From NCBI GenBank assembly GCA_002448875.1, contig DKAS01000139.1, forward strand, positions 1 to 13,496: DNA of 13,496 nt, given 5' to 3'. The notes under the pieces were generated by a model, which saw only the letters and a list, made by a program, of their open reading frames with translations, made no database searches and was not told the origin of the DNA. Positions 1 through 6,008 of this stretch are shown here, piece after piece. A program made the position numbers and the translations under genes. This DNA comes from Proteobacteria bacterium UBA6920 (GTDB taxonomy: Bacteria > Pseudomonadota > Gammaproteobacteria > SG8-11). Position 1 is the first letter of the stretch; each line of letters starts with the position of its first letter.

Positions 1-1538
1 ACCACGCCGCCGGCATGCTTGCCGGCATTGCGGGTCAGGCCTTCGAGCTTGCGCGCCAGATCGAGAATAGCGCGCACATCCTCATCCTCTTCATAGCGCT
101 GGCGCAGCGCTTCTTCCTGTTCCAGCGCCTTATCCAGGGTGATGCCCAGGTCGTTGGGAATCATTTTCGCGATCTTGTCGACGAAACCGTAGGGGTGACC
201 GAGCACGCGACCGACGTCGCGCACCACCGCCTTGGCCGCCATCGAGCCGTAGGTAATGATCTGCGATACCTTGTCGCGGCCGTAGTGGCGGGCCACATAG
301 TCTATGACTTCGTCGCGCCGCTCCATGCAAAAGTCGACATCGAAGTCGGGCATGGACACGCGCTCGGGATTGAGAAAACGCTCGAACAGCAAATCGTATT
401 TCAGGGGATCCAGATCGGTGATGGCGAGCGCGTAGGCCACCAGCGAACCGGCGCCGGATCCGCGCCCCGGCCCCACCGGGATGCCATTATCCTTGGCCCA
501 GCCGATAAAGTCGGCGACGATGAGGAAGTACCCGGCAAAGCCCATGCCGTTGATCACCGTCAGCTCCAGTTCCAGGCGATCACGATACGGCTGCGCGTCG
601 AGTGCCGGCGTCTGCGCGCGCAGCGCCTGCAGGCGCTGCTCCAGGCCCTGGCGCGCCTGCTGCGCGAGAAATTCGCCGATGGCGACCCCCGGCGGCACGG
701 GGAAATCCGGCAGGAAAACCTTGCCCAGGGTCAGCGTCACATTGCAGCGCTTGGCGATCTCCAGCGAGTTGGCAATGGCTTCGGGAATATCGGCAAACAG
801 CTGCGCCATTTCCTGCGGATCGCGCAGATACTGCCATTCGGAGTAGCGGCGCAGGCGCCGCGGATCGTCCAGTACCCGCCCATCGTGGATGCAGACCCTG
901 GCTTCATGCGCCTCGAAGTCGTCACGCAGGAGAAAATGCGCATCGTTGGTGGCCACTACCGGCAGATCCTGCTCCGCCGCCAGCAGCAACGCCTGCTGGA
1001 TATAGGCTTCCTCCTGCTCGCGGCCGGTGCGGGTCAACTCCAGATAGTAGTGATCGGCAAAATGCTGCTGCCAGAAGCGCAGAGCCTCGCGGGCCTGCGC
1101 CTGTTGCCCTGCGAGCAGAGCCTGGCCCACGTCCCCCAGACGCCCGCCGGAAAGAACGATCAGACCCTCGCGCCGCTCCACCAGCCAGTCGCGGCTGACC
1201 TGAGTGCGTCCCTGGTACTGGCCTTCGAGATAGCTGCGGGACAGCAGGCGGCAGAGATTGTCATAGCCGGTCTGATTGCGGCACAGGACGACGATGCGGT
1301 GCGGGTTGTTGCTGTCCGCTTCGTTTTGCAGCCACAGGTCGGCGCCGAGCAGCGGTTTGATGCCGGCCTGCAATGCCGCGCGGTAGAACTTCACCGCCGC
1401 GAACAGATTGCTCAGGTCGGTAATGGCGATGGCCGGCATCTGCATACGCGCAGCTGCCGCCACCAGCGGCTTGATGCGCAACAGGCCGTCCGCCAGGGAG
1501 TACTCGGTATGGACGTGCAGATGAGCGAAATTGGACAC
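1..1538 (-). CDS. dnaE: DNA polymerase III alpha subunit, N-terminal 512 residues (partial at left edge)
   Basis: This is the catalytic subunit of the replicative DNA polymerase, which extends primers at the fork as part of the Pol III core. About 512 of the usual ~1160 residues are visible; the C-terminal part lies outside the window. An N-terminal PHP domain (residues ~5-280) opens with [13 protein letters not shown]. The polymerase palm motif PDFDVDF lies at residues 397-403, with the catalytic aspartates at 400 and 402, almost the same numbering as in Escherichia. The read-through stretch ends in GKHAGGV at the edge. The start is GTG at 1538: a TAA stop lies only four codons upstream in the same frame and no ATG fits. 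Its ribosome site is poor (a GGG about 12 nt upstream), so translation may be coupled to the cytochrome gene that ends 34 bp before it. The gene order rnhB-dnaE is conserved, apart from the inserted cytochrome gene. Confidence 0.97.
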   Translation of the reverse strand, partial: MSNFAHLHVHTEYSLADGLLRIKPLVAAAARMQMPAIAITDLSNLFAAVKFYRAALQAGIKPLLGADLWLQNEADSNNPHRIVVLCRNQTGYDNLCRLLSRSYLEGQYQGRTQVSRDWLVERREGLIVLSGGRLGDVGQALLAGQQAQAREALRFWQQHFADHYYLELTRTGREQEEAYIQQALLLAAEQDLPVVATNDAHFLLRDDFEAHEARVCIHDGRVLDDPRRLRRYSEWQYLRDPQEMAQLFADIPEAIANSLEIAKRCNVTLTLGKVFLPDFPVPPGVAIGEFLAQQARQGLEQRLQALRAQTPALDAQPYRDRLELELTVINGMGFAGYFLIVADFIGWAKDNGIPVGPGRGSGAGSLVAYALAITDLDPLKYDLLFERFLNPERVSMPDFDVDFCMERRDEVIDYVARHYGRDKVSQIITYGSMAAKAVVRDVGRVLGHPYGFVDKIAKMIPNDLGITLDKALEQEEALRQRYEEDEDVRAILDLARKLEGLTRNAGKHAGGV

Positions 1539-1572
1539 TGTCGATTGTTACCCGCGGCCGGTCGACGTTGCC

Positions 1573-1962
1573 TCAGTTTTTATTGGCGCCCTGATCTATC
1601 CAGTCCCGAATCAGTTTAATGGCTTCCGGTGCCAGCGGTTTACGTTCGCCGTGCGGCATCTTCAGGCTCTTGTCCGCCCGCCCCTCCACCAGAGTGACCA
1701 GGGTGCTGGACAGGCTGCTGCCGGGGGTGATGATGGGGCCGAACTTCGTTCCCTTCATCAGATTATCGTAGGATTCCAGGCTCAGGCCGCTGGCTTCCAG
1801 TCCGGGCCCGCCGGGCTTGTGACATTCGAGACAGTAGGCATTGAGCAAAGGCTGTACGTCGTTGGCGAAACTCACGGCACGGGTCGCTTCTTTCTTGTCA
1901 CCACACGCGCTCAGGGTGGTGGCAGTCAGCAACACGGCGGCAAAAAGAACACGTTGCTTCAT
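1573..1962 (-). CDS. small haem c lipoprotein (planctomycete-type cytochrome c domain)
   Basis: This is a 129-residue predicted exported electron-transfer protein. It has a lipoprotein signal peptide: basic start MKQR, a hydrophobic stretch, and lipobox LSAC with the lipidated Cys at residue 20. A single haem c attachment motif CLECH is at residues 44-48. A downstream KMPHG segment (Met102) could supply the distal haem iron ligand. The C-terminal pattern LAPEAIKLIRDWIDQGA is typical of the small cytochrome domain related to the PSCyt1 family. The +2 residue after the Cys is Gly, so there is no classic Asp inner-membrane retention signal. A good ribosome site AGGA (1969-1972 on the plus strand) lies 6 nt before the ATG. 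The partner and electron donor are unknown. The gene is not part of the usual lpx-rnhB-dnaE order and has its own 233 bp upstream region. The domain call is firm; the specific role is not known. Confidence 0.9.
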   Translation of the reverse strand: MKQRVLFAAVLLTATTLSACGDKKEATRAVSFANDVQPLLNAYCLECHKPGGPGLEASGLSLESYDNLMKGTKFGPIITPGSSLSSTLVTLVEGRADKSLKMPHGERKPLAPEAIKLIRDWIDQGANKN

Positions 1963-1983
1963 ACAAGGTCCTGTGGAAGATGG

Positions 1984-2007
1984 CTAAGGATTGATGGCTG
2001 GCCTTAG
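1984..2007. repeat. 6-bp inverted repeat overlapping the candidate -10 box
   Basis: CTAAGG at 1984-1989 and CCTTAG at 2002-2007 form a perfect inverted repeat with a 12-nt spacer. It overlaps the end of the candidate -10 box and the expected transcription start. It could be a small operator or a leader hairpin, but arms this short can also arise by chance. Confidence 0.35.
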
Positions 2008-2011
2008 TATA
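2006..2011 (-). promoter_or_regulatory. candidate -10 box for the cytochrome gene
   Basis: The minus strand reads TATACT here, five of six matches to the sigma-70 -10 consensus, about 44 nt upstream of the cytochrome ATG. No hexamer at 15-18 bp spacing resembles TTGACA, so if this is a promoter it probably needs an activator. The long palindrome at 2027-2076 lies where such a factor would bind. This is inferred from sequence only. Confidence 0.4.
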
Positions 2012-2026
2012 ACTCAGGCGCTGGCA

Positions 2027-2076
2027 TTAATCCTGTCATTGACCAAGCCTTGGTGCCGGGTCAATGACATGATTAA
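2027..2076. repeat. long palindrome with 18-bp arms in the rnhB-cytochrome gap
   Basis: The left arm TTAATCCTGTCATTGACC (2027-2044) and right arm GGTCAATGACATGATTAA (2059-2076) are reverse complements with one mismatch in 18, around a 14-nt loop. A second, overlapping short palindrome, ACCAAG-C-CTTGGT, straddles the left arm end and the loop (2042-2054). Neither direction has a run of T after the stem, so it does not look like a standard intrinsic terminator. It sits just upstream of the candidate cytochrome -10 box, with its left arm reaching into the -35 zone, which fits a dimeric regulator's binding site. Confidence 0.75.
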
Positions 2077-2145
2077 AACAAGAGCGCTTATGGCCGCCCC
2101 ACCCTGTCCTGCCCCCGGGCGGGTTGATTCTGCCCCAGCGCCAAA

Positions 2146-2161
2146 GCCGGCACGGGACCGG
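2146..2161 (-). terminator. weak hairpin 35 nt after rnhB, possible terminator
   Basis: On the minus strand GCCGG and CCGGC pair around a 7-nt loop and are followed by only three T. A 5-bp stem with such a short T tract is a marginal terminator at best. It is recorded because it is the first hairpin after the rnhB stop and would separate rnhB from the cytochrome gene. Confidence 0.2.
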
Positions 2162-2195
2162 CAATAAACCATAATAATAACGAACATGCGGATTT

Positions 2196-2789
2196 TTATG
2201 ACGATAGCGGAGCGCTCTCCAGCAGCTGCGCCACCGGCCGGAAGGAACGCCGGTGCACGGCGCTGACCCCGTGCCGGCGTAATGCCTGCAGGTGGGCGCT
2301 GGTGGGGTAACCCTTGTGTCCGGCAAATCCATAATCGGGATAGACGGCGTCCAGCCGGTCCATTTCCCGGTCGCGATACACCTTGGCGATGATGGAGGCG
2401 GCGCTGATCACCGGCACCGTGGCATCGCCCTTGACGATGCAGCGCGCCGGACACGGCAGACGCGGATCCTGATTGCCATCGACCAGGGCCTGCAGCGGCT
2501 GCACCGACAAGGCCATGACGGCGCGGCGCATGGCCAGCAGGCTGGCCTGCAGGATATTGAGCTGATCGATTTCCTCCACTTCTGCGCGTCCGATGGCCCA
2601 GGCCAGCGCCAGCCTGCGGATTTCTTCGTCCAGCTGCTCGCGCCTGGCGGCGCTGAGCTTTTTCGAATCCGCCAAGCCGGACGGAATCCGGTCGGGATGC
2701 AGAATCACCGCCGCCGCCACCACCGGACCGGCCAGGGGGCCGCGACCCACTTCATCGACGCCGGCGATCAACTCCCCATACGGGTCCAT
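2196..2789 (-). CDS. rnhB: ribonuclease HII
   Basis: This enzyme cuts the RNA strand of RNA-DNA hybrids and starts removal of single ribonucleotides misplaced in DNA. The protein has 197 residues, the normal length. The family signature [15 protein letters not shown] opens the protein. The four acidic metal ligands are all present at Asp12, Glu13, Asp104 (in VDGN) and Asp122 (in KGDA), at a constant offset of four from Escherichia RnhB. The [13 protein letters not shown] stretch (residues 128-140) and the HKGYPT motif (158-163) are also intact. The ATG start lies 14 bp after the lpxB stop. The only purine-rich site is GAGG overlapping that stop, about 12 nt away, so coupling to lpxB is likely. 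Lying after lpxB is its normal position. Confidence 0.97.
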   Translation of the reverse strand: MDPYGELIAGVDEVGRGPLAGPVVAAAVILHPDRIPSGLADSKKLSAARREQLDEEIRRLALAWAIGRAEVEEIDQLNILQASLLAMRRAVMALSVQPLQALVDGNQDPRLPCPARCIVKGDATVPVISAASIIAKVYRDREMDRLDAVYPDYGFAGHKGYPTSAHLQALRRHGVSAVHRRSFRPVAQLLESAPLSS

Positions 2790-2803
2790 GGCTGCTGTAT
2801 ACC

Positions 2804-3940
2804 TCAGCGGGCCGCCGCCAGCGCCAGCACGGCATCGGCCGCCTTACTGCTGGCGTCGCAACGCAATTGCTGATGAATGGCGCTGAAGCGGCTGCGCAGG
2901 CGCTGGCGTTCAGCGTCGCTGTGCAGAAAATACAGAACTTTTTCCGCCATCGGCCGCGGATCGATCTGGTCCTGAATGAATTCCGGCACCAGCATCTCCC
3001 CCGCCAGCAGATTAGGCAGGGCGAAGCGGTCGATGTGCAGCAGACGACGGGCGATCCAGGCGGTCAGGCGCGACACCCGGTAGGCCACCACCATGGGTCG
3101 TTTCAGCAGCATGGCCTCCAGGGTGGCGGTGCCGGACGCGAGCAGAACGATGTCGGCGGCGGCCATCACTTCATGGGTGTGGTCCACCAGCACCCGCAGC
3201 GTCAGGTCCGGCGCGTATTGCGCCGCCAGCTCGCTGATGCGCTGGCTGGCACCGGCATGGGCAGCGGCAACGAGAAAAACCAACTGCGGAATCTCGTTGC
3301 GGCAATGGCGCGCCGTGCGCAGGAAATCCGGCAGCAGATAATTGATCTCGGAAAAACGGCTGCCGGGCAGGATCGCCACCACTTGGGCATCCGCCGCCAG
3401 CTGCAGAGATCGCCGCGCCTGCGCCTGCTGGTCTTCGAGGGCGATGGCATTGGCCAGCGGATGACCGACGAAGGTAACCTGCATTCCCTGCTGCGCGTAA
3501 AACTGCGCCTCAAAGGGAAACAAGGTCAGCATATGATCCACCGCCTGGGCGATTTTCTTCACCCGATAGCTGCGCCATGCCCACACCGAGGGACTGACGT
3601 AGTGCACGGTCTTGATGCCGCGCCGGCGCAATTGCAGTTCCAGACCGGTGTTGAACGAGGGCGCGTCGACGCCGATGAACACGTCGGGCGGGTTGGCGAT
3701 GAAATGGCGCAGCAGGGCTTTGCGGATGCCCAGAATCTCCCACAGGTGGGGCAGCACTTCGGTCAGACCCATGACCGCGAGTTTTTCCATGGGAAACAGG
3801 CTGCGACAGCCGGCGGCCAGCATGCGCGGCCCGCCGATGCCGTAGATTTCCGCCTGCGGGTGGCGACGGCGGAGTTCGCCGATCAAATCCGCGCCCAGTA
3901 CATCTCCCGACGGTTCTCCCGCAACGATGCCTATGCGCAT
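2804..3940 (-). CDS. lpxB: lipid-A-disaccharide synthase
   Basis: LpxB is a peripheral inner-membrane GT19 glycosyltransferase that joins UDP-2,3-diacylglucosamine to lipid X, making the lipid A disaccharide. The protein has 378 residues, close to the usual ~380. The start was set at the ATG before [12 protein letters not shown], the standard N-terminus; the open frame continues further upstream into lpxA, but that extension has no family similarity. Recognisable motifs are GEPSGD (8-13), [10 protein letters not shown] (88-97), the substrate-site motif PSVWAWR (117-123), LPGSR (191-195) and SGTATLEA (269-276). A GGA lies 9 nt before the ATG. It starts 41 bp after the lpxA stop and ends 14 bp before rnhB, so it belongs to the fabZ-lpxA-lpxB-rnhB group. 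Confidence 0.97.
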   Translation of the reverse strand: MRIGIVAGEPSGDVLGADLIGELRRRHPQAEIYGIGGPRMLAAGCRSLFPMEKLAVMGLTEVLPHLWEILGIRKALLRHFIANPPDVFIGVDAPSFNTGLELQLRRRGIKTVHYVSPSVWAWRSYRVKKIAQAVDHMLTLFPFEAQFYAQQGMQVTFVGHPLANAIALEDQQAQARRSLQLAADAQVVAILPGSRFSEINYLLPDFLRTARHCRNEIPQLVFLVAAAHAGASQRISELAAQYAPDLTLRVLVDHTHEVMAAADIVLLASGTATLEAMLLKRPMVVAYRVSRLTAWIARRLLHIDRFALPNLLAGEMLVPEFIQDQIDPRPMAEKVLYFLHSDAERQRLRSRFSAIHQQLRCDASSKAADAVLALAAAR

Positions 3941-3981
3941 GGACTGGATTCCGGTCGCGGCAGGAGCGGCATGCGGCGCCC

Positions 3982-4752
3982 TCAGCGCGCGATGCCGCGT
4001 TCGCTCTTGCTGATGAAATCGATCATCGCCTGCACCTCGGCGTGATCCTGCCCCAGCGGGGCAAGTTCCTGCAGCGCCTCTTCCAGGCGCAGGTTGGAAC
4101 GATAGATGATCTTGTAGGCCTTGCGCAGCACTTCCATGGTTTCCTTGGAAAAACCGCGGCGGCGCATGCCTTCGGTATTCAAGCCGTAGGGTTTGGCCCA
4201 ATGGCCGGAAACCGTAACATACGGCGGTATGTCTTTCTGTACCATGCTGGCGAACGAAGTGAATGCGTGCTGACCCACCCGGCAGAACTGCAGGATCAGG
4301 GTGAAACCGCCAAGCACCACATGATCGTCAACGATCACATGACCGGCCAGTGAAGTGTTGTTGGCAAAAATGGTGTTGTTGCCAACGACACAGTCGTGGG
4401 CAAGATGCACGTAAGCCATGATCCAGTTGTCGTTGCCGATACGGGTGTAGCCCCGATCCTGCACCGTCCCGCGATTGAAGGTGCAGCCTTCGCGGATGAC
4501 ATTGCGGTCGCCGATTTCCAGGGTGGTCGGCTCACCGCCGTATTTCTTGTCCTGCGGCACCTCACCCAGGGAAGAGAACTGGAATATTTTATTGTCTCTG
4601 CCGATGCGCGTCGGACCGTTGATCACCACATGTGGCCCGATCCAGGTCCCGTCACCGATCTCGACATCGGCACCGATCACCGTATACGGCCCGATACTGA
4701 CATTGGTGCCGATGCGGGCTTTGCTATCTATAACGGCGGTTGGATGTATCAT
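3982..4752 (-). CDS. lpxA: UDP-N-acetylglucosamine O-acyltransferase
   Basis: LpxA is a cytoplasmic homotrimer that moves a 3-hydroxyacyl group from acyl carrier protein to UDP-GlcNAc, the first lipid A step. The protein has 256 residues. The left-handed beta-helix hexapeptide repeats run from residue 1 to about 185, followed by the C-terminal helical domain with EGMRRRGFS. The catalytic His is at 119 (in HLAHDC), with His116, His138, Lys70 and Arg198 matching the Escherichia active-site residues 122, 144, 76 and 204. Two differences stand out in ungapped alignment. Leu154 replaces Escherichia His160 (LILQFC instead of AVHQFC). Phe167 occupies the acyl-chain ruler position, which is Gly173 in Escherichia and Met in Pseudomonas. 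The start codon overlaps the fabZ stop by 4 bp. The family call is secure; chain-length preference is inferred. Confidence 0.97.
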   Translation of the reverse strand: MIHPTAVIDSKARIGTNVSIGPYTVIGADVEIGDGTWIGPHVVINGPTRIGRDNKIFQFSSLGEVPQDKKYGGEPTTLEIGDRNVIREGCTFNRGTVQDRGYTRIGNDNWIMAYVHLAHDCVVGNNTIFANNTSLAGHVIVDDHVVLGGFTLILQFCRVGQHAFTSFASMVQKDIPPYVTVSGHWAKPYGLNTEGMRRRGFSKETMEVLRKAYKIIYRSNLRLEEALQELAPLGQDHAEVQAMIDFISKSERGIAR

Positions 4753-5189
4753 CGCCGGGCCGACATGATGGATGCGCTGGCCGCCACTTTGTCGCCGACG
4801 CGGGCCTGTGCGTCGAACTTCCAGACATCGCGCACCGCCTTGCGGTAAATCACCTCCAGGATCAACTGGTCGCCGGGTGATACCACGTTCTTGAAGCGCG
4901 CGTCATCGATGCCGACCAGGTAATAAATGGAATCCGGACTGGGCGTGATGGCCGCTGTCTTGAACGCCAGAATGCCCGTGGCCTGCGCCAGCGCTTCAAT
5001 TATCAGCACCCCCGGCATGACCGGTTTCTGGGGGAAATGCCCGAGAAAATACGGTTCGTTGTAGGAAACATTCTTGATGGCCACCAGACGATCGCCAGGT
5101 ATGCATTCAACTACCTTATCCACCAGCAAAAACGGATACCGGTGAGGCAAATGCTCCAGTATCTGATTGATATCCATTACGGTTTCCAC
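4749..5189 (-). CDS. fabZ: (3R)-hydroxyacyl-ACP dehydratase
   Basis: FabZ removes water from 3-hydroxyacyl-ACP in type II fatty acid elongation. It draws on the same 3-hydroxyacyl pool that LpxA uses, so it sets the balance between phospholipid and lipid A. The hot-dog fold signature [20 protein letters not shown] is present, containing the catalytic His and Glu (His51 and Glu65 counted from the GTG start). Family features [13 protein letters not shown] and [12 protein letters not shown] are also intact. Two starts are possible. GTG at 5189 has AAGGG 7 nt upstream (plus 5197-5201). ATG at 5177 has only GGA, but it gives MDINQ, which matches where many homologs begin. I list the longer form (146 residues); the shorter has 142. 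Its stop overlaps the lpxA start. The usual upstream neighbour lpxD is missing. Confidence 0.95.
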   Translation of the reverse strand: METVMDINQILEHLPHRYPFLLVDKVVECIPGDRLVAIKNVSYNEPYFLGHFPQKPVMPGVLIIEALAQATGILAFKTAAITPSPDSIYYLVGIDDARFKNVVSPGDQLILEVIYRKAVRDVWKFDAQARVGDKVAASASIMSARR

Positions 5190-5431
5190 TCATTTACCCT
5201 TGTCGTTGTTATCGGTTGCCCCGTGCGGTGGCGACCGCGCCGGCTTGGCGCAGACGGCCCTATAATACCAGAAATTCGATTCTTGCGATGGCGCCCGGCG
5301 CCCGCTGACGTGCGGATGCTAACGGCGATGGGCCGGTCGGCGTGAACCGCGCAATGATGGCTATGCGGAATAAACACAGAGGTTGGGCGCAGGGCCGCGC
5401 CGGACACCGACGAAAAAATCCGGTTGACGAT
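5190..5431. other. gene-free gap where lpxD is normally found
   Basis: In the standard block lpxD (about 1 kb) lies between skp and fabZ. Here only 242 bp separate the two genes. I read this stretch in all three minus frames and found no LpxD hexapeptide repeats, N-terminal or C-terminal LpxD sequence, and no open frame resembling a known protein. It holds a candidate promoter (5262-5270), the fabZ ribosome site, a run of six T shortly after skp, and a short GC-rich hairpin (5290-5302). Confidence 0.7.
5262..5270 (-). promoter_or_regulatory. candidate extended -10 promoter for fabZ-lpxA-lpxB-rnhB
   Basis: The minus strand reads TGGTATTAT, a TGn extended -10 element plus a five-of-six -10 hexamer, about 70 nt upstream of fabZ. 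The -35 position is poor, which extended -10 promoters tolerate. If used, it would give the fabZ group transcription independent of the bamA-skp group. The plus strand reads an exact TATAAT at 5261-5266, but no plus-strand gene follows. Confidence 0.4.
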
Positions 5432-5956
5432 TTATTTCTTGTCGCTACCCGATCCTACCAGACGCTTCAATACCTGTTCCGTAATGTCGACCTTGTCGCT
5501 GGCGTACAGCACACCGTCGGTCAGAATCAGGTCAAAGCCGTTTTCCCGCGCCAGCGCCACGATCACATCCGACACCTGACGCTGCAGCTTGCTCAGTTCT
5601 TCGTTGCGCCGCATGTTGAAATCCTCGCGAAACGAATCCTGATCACGGCGAATCTCCCGCTTCTGCGCCGTAAGATCGCGTTCTATGCGCATACGTTCCG
5701 CGTCGCTCATGATGGCGCCGTCTTTTTCCAGCTTCTCTTCCATGCCGCGCAGCTTTTTCTGCATCGCCACCAGATCCTGATCGCGTGGCGCAAACTCCTT
5801 TTCCAGACGCCGCCGTGCGGCTTCCGCCTGCGGCGCATCTTCCAGCACTTTGGCCGCGTTGACCACGCCGACCTTGAGATCCGCGGCCACGGCGGCGGTA
5901 TAAGTCCCTGGCAGGGCAAGCGCCGCCCACAGACATGTTTGAACTATTAAGCGCAT
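5432..5956 (-). CDS. skp: periplasmic outer-membrane-protein chaperone Skp (OmpH family)
   Basis: Skp is a trimeric periplasmic chaperone that holds unfolded outer-membrane proteins on their way to the Bam complex. From the ATG at 5956 the protein has 174 residues. It has a signal peptide MRLIVQTCLWAALALPGTYT followed by AAVAAD, with cleavage near residues 24-25. The mature N-terminus VGVVNAAKVLEDAP is typical of the family. A long charged coiled-coil region (roughly residues 42-140, rich in Lys, Arg, Glu) forms the tentacles, and the C-terminal part FDLILTDGVLYASDKVDITEQVL closes the body domain. Another in-frame ATG at 5971 would add MVKNS but lacks any ribosome site. The chosen start has only a weak GGTAAAG. 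The 52-bp AT-rich gap after bamA might hold a weak promoter. The bamA-skp pairing is standard; the missing lpxD downstream is not. Confidence 0.94.
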   Translation of the reverse strand: MRLIVQTCLWAALALPGTYTAAVAADLKVGVVNAAKVLEDAPQAEAARRRLEKEFAPRDQDLVAMQKKLRGMEEKLEKDGAIMSDAERMRIERDLTAQKREIRRDQDSFREDFNMRRNEELSKLQRQVSDVIVALARENGFDLILTDGVLYASDKVDITEQVLKRLVGSGSDKK

Positions 5957-6008
5957 GGAATTCTTTACCATAATATTATTAGTGTAAAGCAACCTGCCTA
6001 TATTGTAA

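Noticed and set aside
15..1619. A 534-codon open frame on the plus strand opposite dnaE
   Set aside because: The opposite strand encodes DnaE with its catalytic motif; the plus translation is low in recognisable structure and lacks family similarity.
2867..4045. A 392-codon plus-strand open frame opposite lpxB
   Set aside because: LpxB on the minus strand is intact and has all its motifs; the plus product is rich in His, Gln and Arg, typical of a shadow frame.
4046..4068. GGAACTT in the end of lpxA as a sigma-E -35 element
   Set aside because: No TCTGA-like -10 appears at the required spacing, so the match is probably coincidental.
3941..4201. An N-terminal extension of LpxB by 87 residues in the open frame
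   Set aside because: The extension overlaps lpxA in another frame and is unlike any LpxB; the standard start [13 protein letters not shown] is at 3940.
5177..5407. A 76-codon minus-strand open frame in the skp-fabZ gap, possible lpxD remnant
   Set aside because: Its translation shows no hexapeptide repeats or LpxD-like residues, and it has no ribosome site; it overlaps the candidate fabZ promoter.
5412..5434. Possible intrinsic terminator after skp with a run of six T
   Set aside because: The only stem before the T run is AAATC/GATTT, five weak pairs around an 8-nt loop, too unstable to call.
5957..6008. Promoter in the AT-rich bamA-skp gap (TTTACA with AAGAAT 17 bp later)
   Set aside because: The -10 matches only four of six and the start would fall on the skp start codon; not convincing without RNA data.
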